This document shows positions 23,320 through 35,000 of a DNA stretch of 64,000 nucleotides, piece after piece. The stretch lies in contig CM061231.1 of NCBI GenBank assembly GCA_030844895.1, positions 7,215,618 through 7,279,617 of the forward strand, in the 5' to 3' direction. A program made the position numbers and the translations under genes. Positions within the stretch are counted from its first letter, which is position 1, and the number at the start of each line of letters is the position of its first letter. The stretch comes from Ambrosia x helenae. Lineage: Eukaryota > Streptophyta > Magnoliopsida > Asterales > Asteraceae. Under the pieces are notes generated by a model, which worked only from the letters and a program-made list of their open reading frames with translations, did no database searches and was not told where the DNA came from.

Positions 23320-24065
23320 AAACGAGCCTAGCGAACTACTCAGGTTTGGCTCGGTAAAAAGCTCGAAACGAGCCGAGCTTGAGTTTAAAACAAAGCTCGT
23401 TTATTAGTCGAACCCGATCTCGAGCCTGGAATGTGAAGCTCGTAAGTCTCGTCGAGCCTTCATGTAATATTAGTTTTATTAATATTTAATAATATTTACC
23501 CCCTCATTTAAGCTTGTTTACTAAAGGAGCTCAAGCCGAGCTTCATTTATCGAGCTCCAAGCTTATTATTTATATTTTTTTTATTTAAAATATTAACTAA
23601 TAAATAGTAACCGAGCCGAGCCTGAGCTTAAGAAATTTTTAACAAGCCGAGCTCGAGCCCTCATAAGTATTTCGAGCTCGGGCTCGGCTCTTTTGCACCC
23701 CTAATTTTGTTGGGTATTTTAGGGGTGTAAACGAGCCGAGCCTGAGCCTGATTGGGCTCGAGCTAGGCTCGGTTCGAGCTTAATACTTTGAGTCGAGCTC
23801 GGCTCGGCTCGAAATGATTTTAGAACAATTTAAAGGAGCTAAAAGCTCGGTTTGAGCTCGCTTCAAAGCTTAAATGAGCCAAAACTCGGCTCGAGCTCGG
23901 CTTGCCAATGTTAAATAGTAAGTATACTATATACAAAATATTTATAATATAAAATTTGTTTGGGCTCGCGAGCCTAAACGGTCTTTATATGAAAAGATCG
24001 AGCTCAGGCTCGTTCGAGCTTTTTACCGAGCCGATCCCAGTAGTTCTCAAGCCGCTGCGCATCAT
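23320..24065. repeat. GAGC-rich MITE pair in inverted arrangement, unit 1
   Basis: Left end ACTACTCAGGTTTGGCTCGG and right end CCGAGCCGATCCCAGTAG are inverted partners, with GGTAAAAAGCTCG inside each. The centre holds CACCCCTAATTTTG and TTAGGGGTGTAAACGAGCC as a second inverted pair. The whole looks like a composite or nested foldback MITE. Confidence 0.6.
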
Positions 24066-24624
24066 TTACGCCCTAGGTATTTTGGTAGTTTAGTTGGGTT
24101 TAGTATTAGTTATTTCGAGTTTGATAAATATTTTTCGAGTTACGTAACGTTTGTAACGTAAAATTTATTTTAAAGGTAACATGAAATTTATTTGGGGGTA
24201 TTGTAAAATTTATTTTAGTAGTAAGATAAAATTTGTTTTAGAGGTAACATTTTACAAAAATCGTAAAAAAAGTTCCCACTACGCACGAAAAACCGAGGGG
24301 CAACGGACACGACCCCTAGCACAAAGCTAGGTCCGCCCCTGATTATTAAAGCCATACCACTTTGAACCAGGTGTAGGTCTCATACATGTGTTCTATTCAG
24401 GGGTTGGTCTTTCCACATACATGTGGTTTAAGCATCATACGGTTAGATTCAGAGGTCTTATACGTCTGGTTTCGACTCATACATGTGGTTTACCCTACAT
24501 ACGCCTAGAATCTCAAATTTTCGGAATTTTTCAAAGCGTTGAACTTTGGATTGACCAGAGTTAACTTCTGTTGACCAGATTTGACCGTGTGTTTAGACTT
24601 CTATTATTGGTGATCAGTACAATA

Positions 24625-25468
24625 TTTCGGATTGTCTTTTTTTTGATCGGCGAACAACTGTGTGGCAACCACCCTTGCGGGGCGCCGTGCCCAAGAATCG
24701 ACTACTCGACCTCCAGTAGCCCCCGCCTTCTCCTGATGCGCGGAAACCCGAGCCCCACCCGCCCGAAGGCACGACAGTGTTATAGAACTCGGTAAAACCT
24801 CGCCGCCCGTCAGAATCGAACCGGCGCCACCCGTATTCGATCTTCACCCGGATACCAAACCATAATGTTGGAAGTGGGAATTGAACCCATGATCACCTAA
24901 GTGAACATAAGGCCTCTCCACCTCTCCACCACTATGGATGGATAATATTTCGGATTATCTGATCCTAAATATTAGGTACAGCCTAAAATGCAACCTCCGG
25001 TTAACTCTCCACTAAATCTGTGGGCTTACACGTCATGAATGACAATCAACGGGCTCAGCAACAGCAACAACCGGCAGTGACCAGATGTAATCCGTGGGTG
25101 TTACTATCAACAAATGGAAAGTCAACAATAAGCGCAGCATCATATCATCTCAGGTACCAATCATTGGGCTTTGGCAGCATGCAAAAAGCTTTGTGTTCTA
25201 TGAATGAAAGGACAAAACAAAACATGCAAAAAGCCTCTGTATCTAAATCCCGGACCCTAAATAACTGCTTGTAAAAGGTTCGAGTAACAACAATAGAAAA
25301 ACGATTATGATTTGATGTGAGAACCCCTCCAAGTTTCTGGTCAACCCAACCATATGATATGGTCGAGAACCATCGACATATTTTTGAAAAGCGAAAAAGT
25401 TAGCTTCAAAATTAGTTACAAAAAATCTATCAACAAAAAGTAGAAAATCTAGATGAGATTAAACATTG
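24625..25468. other. Segment present in unit 1 but absent from unit 2
   Basis: Unit 2 jumps from CAGTACAATATTTAGGATT straight to ACATTGGCATCTTAC at about 51155-51190. The extra DNA in unit 1 is GC-richer at 24645-24800 and includes GGGAATTGAACCCATGATC, whose complement resembles a tRNA-type B box. It may be a SINE- or retroelement-derived insertion, or a deletion in unit 2; clean target-site duplications were not found. Confidence 0.5.
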
Positions 25469-25662
25469 GCATCTTACAACTAATTCAACTTAAATATATG
25501 AAATGGTCAAGTACTTAACGCTTTTTCATTAGTTGGAAGTCAACGCTTGAACCGAATCAATTGATTACGAGACGTCTGAAAATTCGTCAACAATTATAAG
25601 ATCTAGAAGAAGTTATATCTACTGATAATCCAACGAAATAAAAACTAAAACAGATAACATAC

Positions 25663-25740
25663 CTTCAAATGAAGCACCGATTGAACTAAAGATGTGAGAA
25701 AGCAGAGAAAAGTAAACTGAAGTGGAAAAGAATGGTGGAT
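25663..25740 (-). other. Relic leader exon resembling the RGC2 5' exon
   Basis: The minus strand shows TTTGAAG|GTATGTTA preceded by a GA-rich leader with CTTTCTCACATC and a TTCAATCGG phrase, resembling the RGC2 leader at 19834-19960. No NBS coding sequence lies downstream. The unit-2 counterpart ends at 51374. It suggests a lost NLR neighbour. Confidence 0.4.
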
Positions 25741-26235
25741 TTAAGACAAATTGAAGCCGGCCAAGAAGCAAATCAGTCGCCTTTTTTTATTTAAATTTTA
25801 TTTATTTAATTGGAAATAATAATAGAGTTGTTGAATTATTGCTTCTTACGGTGTTAAAAATTATTATAAAGCAATTTTATCTGAAAAGGAAGGAATACTG
25901 TATAATTAATTATTGACCGACGAAAGGTCATAATCGCTTTCATTAATAATAACTAGTTTTATAGCTTGCGCTTGTTGCGACATGCTAAACAGAATCTTTC
26001 TCTGTTTGATAACATTGGATTTTAGTATTACTTAATAAATTTGGAAGACTTTTTATTGATTAGGAGTGTTTTTTAAAAAATGTGAAGCTTGAAGCTCATA
26101 CAAACCCTTTGTCAAACATACTCTAAATGGTTAAAACTTTCATTTAGATGAGAAGGGATCTGGATGACAATCTAGCAAGCGAAGTTGGTGAACGATTACT
26201 CATACTTTGCGGCGACCAACCCTAATTCTCCGAAG

Positions 26236-27573
26236 ATGTCGGAGCGGCGGCAGGAAGACGAAGAATGGCAGTATCCTCATTCTAGGAAAGATCGACGTGG
26301 ATTTCAGAAGGCAACGACTGGTTCAAAGGTAATAACAAAACTCTTTGTTTCGAATCATCATCCAAAGTGTTCGTCTGCAGATTTGAAGGATATCTTTAGT
26401 CGGTTTGGTACGTATGAAAGTTCGTATATCGCGAGAAAGTTCGATCGGTTGGGTAAGAGGTTTGGGTTTGTTTCGTTCAATGGTATTAAGGATGCGTTAT
26501 CTTTGGTGGGGGAGATGAAAGATTTGTGGATGGGGTCATACAAGTTATTTGTGTCCCTGACACGTTTCGTGGATGGGGAAAGAATAGAGGTGCAGGCTGA
26601 TGTTAATAAGAGGAAAGGTAAGGAGAAGGAACAACTTCATAATGCAAACACTAATGAAGAGGAGATTCGTTTTCATGACGTTCCTAACATAGTGTATACA
26701 AATCAAGGTTCCTCCACAGCACCTGTAGGGGTAGCGGGTGCCAATAAGGGTTCTTCGAGGTCGTTTCTTGATTCTGTGCTCAACAGGAACAAGGTCGATG
26801 TCATTACGGTTGATGATAACGTTGAAGGATTCTCTAAGTGGCATAGGGTGGCTGTCATTGGAAAGGCTATTGATTTTAAGATCTTAGCTATTGATTTTAA
26901 GATCTTAGCTGACCTCCGTTCATGTCTTAGGGATAAAGGTTGGAAGGAGGTGGGAATCAAGTATGTAGGTGGCCTAACTGTTCTGCTGGAATTTAATTCG
27001 GAGGAGGTATGTAACACGTTTTGGTCGAACAAAGAACTGTGGGAAGATACGTTTGTGTGGATAGATACATGGGATGGTCAACATGTGAAGGTAGATTAGA
27101 GATTAGCTTGGTTACAGGTTCATGGGGTTCCGGTTCAGTTGGCGATCGATCAAGTTTTTTATTTGGTGGGTAGTCGGTACGGAGTTATTGTTAAACCGGC
27201 TAGGATCTCCACGGAGGAACGTAATTTTGCGGTGGTGTGTATTAGGGTTTTAAGCAAGTCTTCGGCCGGAATATCGGATCAGGTGGATGTAGTGTGGAGG
27301 GGTAAGTCTTATAGAGTGTGGATTGATGAGGAGGTTGGTGTTTGGGTTCCGGATTGTGTGGAAGAGGAGGATGATACGATTTTCGACATGGAAGAGGATA
27401 ATGTAGACATACGGTCGCCGAAGGAGGGGAATGTAGAGGTTCAAGGAGCGGAAGTTGAGGTGGGGGAGATTACGGGGGGTAGGAGACAAGAGGATGATAT
27501 TGTTTTTGTTACAGGGGCTGAAAATAACAAAAATTTTAGGAAAATAGTGTTTTCCAATGTTGTAGTGATTTGA
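26236..27573 (+). pseudogene. LINE ORF1 with RRM (nucleotide-binding alpha-beta plait), copy 1
   Basis: From ATG at 26236 the frame gives MSERRQEDEEWQYPHSRK, then an RRM with RNP2 KLFVSN and RNP1 KRFGFVSF, a linker, and a DUF4283-like region (VGIKYVGGLTVLLEFNS, RLAWLQVHGVPVQL). A TAG at 27097-27099 interrupts one otherwise continuous frame running to 27573. A 21-bp tandem duplication at about 26876-26917 repeats AIDFKIL. Such RRM-containing ORF1 proteins belong to plant BNR-type LINEs, where they bind the element RNA. The endonuclease and reverse transcriptase are missing. The TAG is shared with copy 2, so it predates the duplication. Confidence 0.75.
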
Positions 27574-28097
27574 GTTTGGCCTAAGTAGTTCATATGATCA
27601 CATAGTGTTTCACTTCATATTTGATTTGGTATATGTAAATTTAAGTAACAAAAATTTTAGGAAAATATGCTTGATAACACCCTTTTTATCCAAAATGATT
27701 GAAGTAGGTGCAATTTGTAAAAAATCTCGTGAAATATGAGAACATAAAACCTATATACTTTCATTTCAACCCTCTAATCTTGCAAGTTGCAGATTAAGTT
27801 AATCATTGTTTTTTGAATGGTTACCTATGCACAAAGTGAAGCCGTCCATTTTGTACAAACAAATACAACTTAAATACAAAACATGACATAACGTAAAGAA
27901 ATGTTATAATGGATAATGCTGACATTCAGACATTGATAACAACAAAACTCAAAAATAATATTCATTTATCATCTCTCTCCCAAAATTAAATCCCTGCAAA
28001 AAAAAAATATATAATATATATATTAAAAAGTTAAAATTAGGTATGGTTGGAGCTTTCTAATTAAAACATAAATGGCTACATATCAAGTGGATATTAA
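27574..28097. other. Duplicated RGC2 3' flanking sequence
   Basis: Matches about 12020-12480 downstream of RGC2 copy 1, including AGTGAAGCCGTCCATTTTGT. It is the 3' region of the truncated second RGC2 gene in this unit; no coding sequence beyond a possible tiny last exon near 27965-27993. Confidence 0.6.
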
Positions 28098-28257
28098 GGG
28101 TGTGTGTAGTGGTGGGGGGTTATGTGGGGGTTATGGTATTAAAATATTAAAAAGTAATAGAAGGGGGGTTATGTGGGGGTTATGGAAAAAGAGAGTGTAG
28201 TGGGAAGGGAGGTTATAAGGGGGTTATAAATGATTGGGTAATCATTGTTTTTTATTG

Positions 28258-28309
<52 letters not shown>

Positions 28310-28935
28310 TAGGATTTTTTTACATATTTCCCCCTGCTAAGCCTCTTAATTACATATTTACCCAACCCTAAAAATCAATTACATACTTCCCCCTAGGAGG
28401 GGGAAATATGTAATTAACTTGCTACTTGTGTATGCCTTAGGAGGGGGAAATATGTAATTGACTTTTTAAGTTGGGTAAATATGTAATAAATGATCTTAGC
28501 AGGGGGAAATATGTAAATGATTCCATGTTTGTTGTGCTTTATGATATGTACATCATGCTTCATGTTTTGTACCTACTACCTAACACAAATTTATAATAAT
28601 AATAATAATAATAAAATCTGAAGTTGTTTTCTTCTTCTTCCTCCAACCCCCTACAACCCTTCACCATCTTCTTCACCTTCATCATCCTCCTCCAACCCCC
28701 TCCAACCCTTCATCATCCTCCTCCCCTCCTCATTATCCTCCACCTCCTCCCATCTTCTTCACCTTCAACATCTTAATAAAATAAAAAAAATTAAAAAAAA
28801 AAACAAATTCAGAAGAAAACGCCCGCTATCACCCCAAACCTGCCACCATAAAACGCCCAATAGCGCCCCTGGGGGCGGTGTTTGGGGCGCTATAGAGGCT
28901 GAAAACGCCCCATAACCTTACCACTACACATGCCC
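28098..28935. mobile_element. PIF/Harbinger-type MITE in the truncated RGC2 copy, unit 1
   Basis: Ends GGGTGTGTGTAGTGGT and ACCACTACACATGCCC are inverted repeats, flanked by TAA (28095-28097 and 28936-28938). The empty site is visible in the intact RGC2 3' regions, which read GATATTAAGAATAATTG near 12470-12485. The inside is rich in GCGCCCC/GGGGCGC. The unit-2 copy (53793-54426) shares both borders, so the insertion predates the duplication. Confidence 0.85.
28317..28525. mobile_element. Nested foldback element, unit 1 only
   Basis: Inverted blocks ACATATTTCCCCCTGC and GCAGGGGGAAATATGT bound a palindrome with an internal pair at about 28388-28412. The unit-2 MITE lacks it. It may be a small foldback transposon inserted in the older MITE. 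Confidence 0.6.
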
Positions 28936-28938
28936 TAA

Positions 28939-30372
28939 GAATAATTGAAGGAAACATCTACTAACCTCTTGTTTTTTTGTCATTATAAATGAATTGATGT
29001 CTTCTCTAACGTTAAAGGACCCAAAACTTGTCTCTACTACTGTTTGCTCTGGAATTATTGAACGACCCTCAGTGAACACCATAATTTTTGGGCAATCTCT
29101 GATTTCTATACGAATACTATATAATCGGAACTTCTGCGCGAAAATCCGGGGGGGTCGGCCGCCCCTCCCTGCCCCTACTATCCTGCGCCAATGCATGGAA
29201 CATGTAAAAACATGTTCTAAATTATGACATTCTTGAAGAGACAACCTTGTTAGGTTTGGAAACTCCAATATTCTCCACTCATTGCTCTTCCATATATACT
29301 TAAGATTATTTAGCCACTCTAACTCCACTTCTCTTAGGTTTGGAAATTTGACACTAGTTTGTGATTCATTGTTTGTCACTTCTGATGCTACTTCAAATAC
29401 CTCCTCTACACTCTTGAAATATTGTGCATGAATTGTTTCAAGCTTCTCTAATTTTTGCAACTCACTGGACGGAAAAATCTTTGTATCCTTATGAGGGTAA
29501 CCCAAATTGCATTGGATCAGATTATGAAAAGACCAAGTTCTCCCTTCTGATATAGTATGGTTAGAGCTTATACAATCTAAACTTGTGGATGGTGTCTGCA
29601 AAACAAACCAAATAAAAAAAAAAAGAAAAAGAAAAGAGAGTATAGTAAGTTAGCTGTAACTTCCACTCCGACCTAATGTTTTTATTGGATTGTAATTTGT
29701 TCTCTTATAAAATAGATTTTATATATAAGGCGAGATGGTGGACTTTATAAGTCTAAATTTGTTTATTACTTTTACTTTTGGGTGATTTCTTATATAGATA
29801 ATGCAAAAAAGAAAAACAAAGCATAAACTAGTAATGGCAAGCGGGAGCAGTACCTGATGAAAGTTAAGGCCACATTCAAGATTATGTTGGCCTAGCCCTG
29901 TGTTTATGTACTTGAGCCTGGGAGTTGTTGACCGACCAGATGTGAACACTGTCATTTGAGGGCAATCTTCGATCTTAACATATTCTAATAACGGCCCCTC
30001 AAAGTGAATATTCATCCCCAAGAAAAAACCTGCAGGGTTTGGCAAACGATCACTTTCATTGATTTTAGACTAATAATGACCACTTTTTTAGACAATGTCG
30101 TGAACTTCTTCTCTCACAATCACTTTCATTGCATCACATTTGCTTATCGTCAACTCTTCAAGTTTCTTGAGGCTTTCAAGTGTGGGAAATGTGAATATGT
30201 TTTCCAGACAATGACAATCGCTGATACGCAGTATCTTTAGGTGAGGGAGTTTATGCACAATATTATATGTTGGCCTTGGAATTGCGACTGTAGTACTACT
30301 ACAATCACTAATATTGTTACTGGTGATCTCTTTAGATTCAAACACCTAAATCATTGATGCGCACTTACTTAT
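28939..30372 (-). pseudogene. Truncated RGC2-like LRR exons ending at the unit junction, copy 1
   Basis: The minus strand holds an exon-5 relative (29574 down to about 28967, starting TPSTSLDCISSNHTISEG) and exon-4 pieces (30345-29864, with TVFTSGRSTTPRLKYINTGL). About 290 bp of exon 5 are replaced by a GC-rich filler around 29105-29200, and exon 4 has small frame-breaking deletions. At about 30370 the LRR code stops and unit 2 begins, so the CC-NBS part is missing entirely. Confidence 0.85.
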
Positions 30373-30983
30373 ATACTTTTGGGGTGACTCATGTATGCTT
30401 ATTACTTCACTCACTTAATCATGCTTTATACTATATTCACAATCGCAATTCTTGTATGTGTTTTATTTGTTGATCGCTGATAGTGTGTACTTATTACCTT
30501 AATCATTAACCCGGTGTGGGCCTAGCATAGCAATAAATAGTACTTGATTATTGTTATGTGCAAACTACTTTGCTTTGTCGCATACTATATAATCATACTA
30601 TTAGGCGACTACTATACATATATACTAGATATCTCATTATTCTCGGATATCATTTCTACTCTAAGACTTGGTGGAATATTTACATGCGGTGCTCGTCAAC
30701 CGCCTCAGTCGTTGGACTCGGTGGAATAATAACATAGTTTTTTAATTAATGAGGAGAGATAAATTCAATGAAGCCGTCCGTTAAGTACAACCAGGAAACG
30801 GATCACGGATCCACTACCAGCACCATTGGCGGCGGTGTTACCGTGCAAGTAGTGAGATACCTGTGACCAATTCTGGTTGTGCCCTGCCCCTAAGACAATG
30901 TGGAGTGATTTAGGCAAGGCTTGGGAAGCCTTGCCGCCACGTCACCAAAAAGTCTTTAGTTTTAGACAAGTTGAGGACCACCC

Positions 30984-31857
30984 AAAGGTGTGGGGGTAGT
31001 CCTCCACTCCTATTGGTCACCAATTATTTTTTATTTTCTAATTTTGAAATAAGTAAGTAATTAAAATAAATAACATAAAAAAGTCACATAACATTAAAAA
31101 AAAGTTATAAAGAAGTAGATATTAAAAAAAACACCGAAACTTAAAAATAAAAATAAAAAATTACCAAAACCTAAAAAATAGCGAAACCTAAAAAATATAA
31201 TAAAAAAACTTGCCGAAACTTAAAATTTTTTAAAAAACCGAAAGCTTAAAAAACATCTACCAATCGACATGAAAAAACGTAACAATTGCCGTGAGAGAAG
31301 ATCGGTGATGCTGAATTCGACCCCGTGAGCAGCCTGATGGTCTTCTTGTGTGCGTTGAATTGCCGCTCGTTTGGTAAGACGAGAGTTCGCCTCCATCGTG
31401 GCTTCAAATAGGATGTTCCACCGCATATACCTTCTTCATATGGCTCGCCACTTACTAACAAGTTGATCCGCGGTGCGGTGATTTGTTTGGCTTATATGAT
31501 TGTAATCCGCCAAAACGTTGTTCCAAAAAGAAGACGAATTTATTTCCAAGTGCGCCTCCTCTTTTATAGATGTATGCCGTCACCAACTTGATCTGGTTAT
31601 CGTTAGTCCAAGTCGCCATTTGTTTAGATGAGGGTTTTGGTTTTTGGTGGATTTTATAAAAAAAGAGTACAGGTTAGAAGAATAGAAAGAAGATGATTTG
31701 TAAAAATTGAGAAGTAATTTGGGTTTTTATAGTGGAAAAAATGGTTAATTTTTTTTTATAGAAAAAAGCAACGGTCATAATATTTAAATTGAGGGCCCCA
31801 CAATTTTCAAACCAATCAATCAATTGAAGCGGCCACTTCATCTGAATTTGGCCATTT
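30984..31857 (-). mobile_element. Harbinger-like SANT element, unit 2, right end deleted
   Basis: Same left end (AAAGGTGTGGGGG) as in unit 1. The right inverted end, the Helitron and the protease promoter have been removed by one deletion joining GGCCATTTA to ATCCTAATAATCC at about 31859. Confidence 0.6.
31220..31619 (-). pseudogene. SANT/Myb-like transposon ORF, unit 2, frameshifted
   Basis: Counterpart of the ORF at 59383-59739 with the same MATWTNDNQ start at 31619. A 2-bp loss near 31568 (TTTTATAGATG versus TTTTATATTGATG) breaks the frame after about 16 codons. The downstream part is still readable as YMRWNILFEATMEANSRLT. Confidence 0.65.
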
Positions 31858-32016
31858 AATCCTAATAATCCATGAATAACAAGAAACTTCATGACACCTT
31901 CCTTCCTCTGTTTCCATAATATCCCTAGGCTACATACATATACATTACATTCATTCATTCCCTGTCTCTAGTCAACCATCACCAGATTTCATCCACCTTC
32001 ACAAATCTAGAGAAAG

Positions 32017-35000
32017 ATGTCTTCTTCCAATGAAGCTGAAGCTGAAGCTGAAGATGAAGAGCAACCCCAATTAACATCAATCGTAATCATCACTCTCCCC
32101 CTTCAGATAACCCTTCTTTAGGCAAAACCATAACCGCTTATACTCTCTCCAACCCACCTAACCAACCACAACCATCACAACAACCACCACCAACATCACT
32201 ACCCCTTCCAGTTCAACCCAACCGTACAAGACACCCAATTTTCACCCTTTCTGCTATCTTTCTTTTTGCCCTCTTAACTTTTGCTTTTTATTTACAGTCT
32301 TCTCAAAGTCTTATCAGTTTAACAACCTCTTTTGGGTCTTCTTCTACTGAAGCTGATCATAACCATAATGATAATGATGATGAGGATGAGAAAAAGGTTA
32401 ATGCGTTTGTGTTTCCGTTGTATCCTAAACTGGGGTTTGGGGAAATGTATAAAATGAGGGATATGGAGGTAAAGCTGGGTAAGTTTTTTGATGTTTGGTG
32501 GGAAAAGTAGTGCTGCTGCTGTGTTGCCTGTTGTTGATGATGATGGAGGATTTATGATGTCTGCTAAAGTTGAAGCTGGTGGAATAGTGTGGTTTTGCCT
32601 GTTAATGGGGATGAGCTAAGAGATGGGTATGCTTTTTTTTTTTATTTTAATTAGTAAATGTTTATGGATTTTTTGTAATTTATTTATTTACAATTATGTA
32701 ATGTCTGCATTTGTGTTACTGGTATTTTTATACCGGAAAAGAATGGGTATTTTTAGAGGGGATCTCATTCGGGAAATGAGAGTAGCCTCTGTCGTCCTCC
32801 TTAGAGCGTACTTTATGAGTAGAATATAAATAGGTACGTTTGTTTGTTGCTTTGTATAGACTATAGATGGTTATTGTAACAACCTAGGCAAATCTCATAT
32901 GTGCCGCCGCCGACATGAGATATGTTGGGCTCATAAGGCATGCGTTGTGTCAAAAATCACAAACACGTTTTGGGTGCATTGGTTTAAGTACGCTTAGGTG
33001 GGAGTAGTATCAGATGATGGGTGACTTTCTAGGAAGTCACCACTTGGGCAAAACCATGTGAGTTCTTCGCTGGGAAAACAAACAATATTGGTGGAAGAAT
33101 TCTATAGATGATTCATGGATTGTTTGGATGCAGTTCTTAGATATTTGACTAACATGTCTTTGTTTTGTCATAGCCATGGCATTATCAAGTTTGAGTCAGG
33201 CTGTTTGTAACTATATGTTTTATGATGTTTAGGCTTGACTCAGGATATTTGTACATATATGTTTGTGTTGATATTTCGTTTTCTTTATTTCATCTTTGAT
33301 TTTAGTTGGTCATGGTTACACCCGTATTACAAACCGGCTAGAGGCAATATCTTGTCTTCTCAAGATTCATTCTGTTTTGATGTCCAACATAACAGCAAAA
33401 CTGGATATTGCGAATCGTGCAGTCAGTGTGATTATGAAATTGAGTATGCTGATCATAGCTCCTCTTTGGGGGTACTCTCAAGAGACGACCTCCGTTTAGT
33501 AGCAATAAATGATACAACAGTTAGCTCCAAAGTTATTATTGGGTATGGTTCTTTTCTTTAATTGTCCTAAATGATGTGGCAATTTCAACCCATTTACTTA
33601 GAACGGGTTGATTCAAGCTATGTATTATCTCTAATGGTCAAACATGGGTTGAAGGTTATCCAAGGTGTTAACTTTATATGCATAAAACCTCCTAATCATT
33701 ATGTTTAAGATGTGTTATTGAAACAAGTTAAAACATTTTAGCCATATTTTACATTCTAAGCACTTAAAAAGATTGCAAAAGATTGGACAAAAAGTGATAG
33801 GGTCAACCCGACTTGATATGTTACGACCCATGCTAAAAGTGACCCATTTTGATCTGAAATGTTACCTACACAAAAAAATATTTCGTATTTGTTGTGTCAT
33901 AGGTGTGCATATGATCAGCAAGGCATACTTTTAAACTCTTTGGCAAAAACAGATGGGATCCTTGGTCTTAGCAGGGCTAAAGTGAGCCTGCCTTCTCAGT
34001 TGGCAAAACAAGGTATTATTGACAACGTGATCGGTCATTGTCTTGCATCTGATTCTGTGAGTGGTGGATACATGTTCTTAGGAGGTGACATCGTGCCACA
34101 AGCAAAGATGTCTTGGGTTCCCATGCTCAATGATGCTCATGCTTCCATGTGAGCATTTCATCTTTGATTTCTATTTCTTTTTGTAATTAGTTACGATTTT
34201 GTTGAGCTTTTTTTCTTCTTTTTTTTTTTTAACAAATCACTTTTGGTATAATCATGACAAAAACAAATAAACATGGTATGTGAGCTCAACTTTTAAGTCA
34301 GCACCACCATTACAATTTTTAGGGCAATTTTATATATATATATCTATCTCGTTTTGAGTTGGATATATTAAATCATCCTTTTTTTTATATATACTTATAC
34401 ACAGCAAAATGAAACAAGGGTATTATAGATCCGCCCAAATATCTATTTCTTAAGCTACAACAGCGAAAAATACTTAAGGGTAGTTTAGAGTTTTGGAGCT
34501 ACATTTAAAATAGAGAGGCAGTTTCTACCTTGTTGCTTGTGAAAGGGTAGATTTGGGTTATCTTCTATTTTTAGCAAATAGGTCGAAAGTCTCCCAAAGT
34601 TTATCTTGAATGCAAATAATCTTCCCCTGAATCACATTTTTCAAAATCATAGATTATTTTTGCAGTGATTTACTTTTTGCAAGTTGTAATAATAGTTAAC
34701 AAATATAATTTTTCAATCCATATGGGAAGTGTAGGCTTTTTAACCCATTACAACCTAACAATCAAATAATTTTGCCATCTTGGAATTTGGTTATTGCTGT
34801 TGGGGAGGAAGTCCATTTTTTATACATACAAATTGCCATACTAGATGAGCATTCATTAGTTTTTATTTCTTGTTTGCCATATTTCTCTCTCTTATCTCTC
34901 TCCCTCATGATTCTTATATGCTTCATTTTCTGATATCTATCGTTCTATGTCAAGGAATTATCTTGCTGAAGTTTCTAGAGTGACTTATGGTTCTAAGCAA

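Larger units (their letters stand above)
3901..30372. repeat. Tandem segmental duplication, unit 1
   Basis: Unit 1 starts at ACACTTTTGGGGTGACTC and ends where an RGC2-like LRR exon is joined to the next copy of that phrase at about 30373. Landmarks recur at a fixed offset of 26,472 bp (for example 4072 and 30544). The unit holds a SANT-type transposon ORF, a Helitron, an intact APCB1-like protease, an RGC2-like NLR, a LINE ORF1 relic and a truncated second set of LRR exons. Confidence 0.9.

Noticed and set aside
24846..24930. A tRNA gene
   Set aside because: Only a B-box-like GGTTCAATTCC is present on the minus strand; no cloverleaf or anticodon arm could be drawn.
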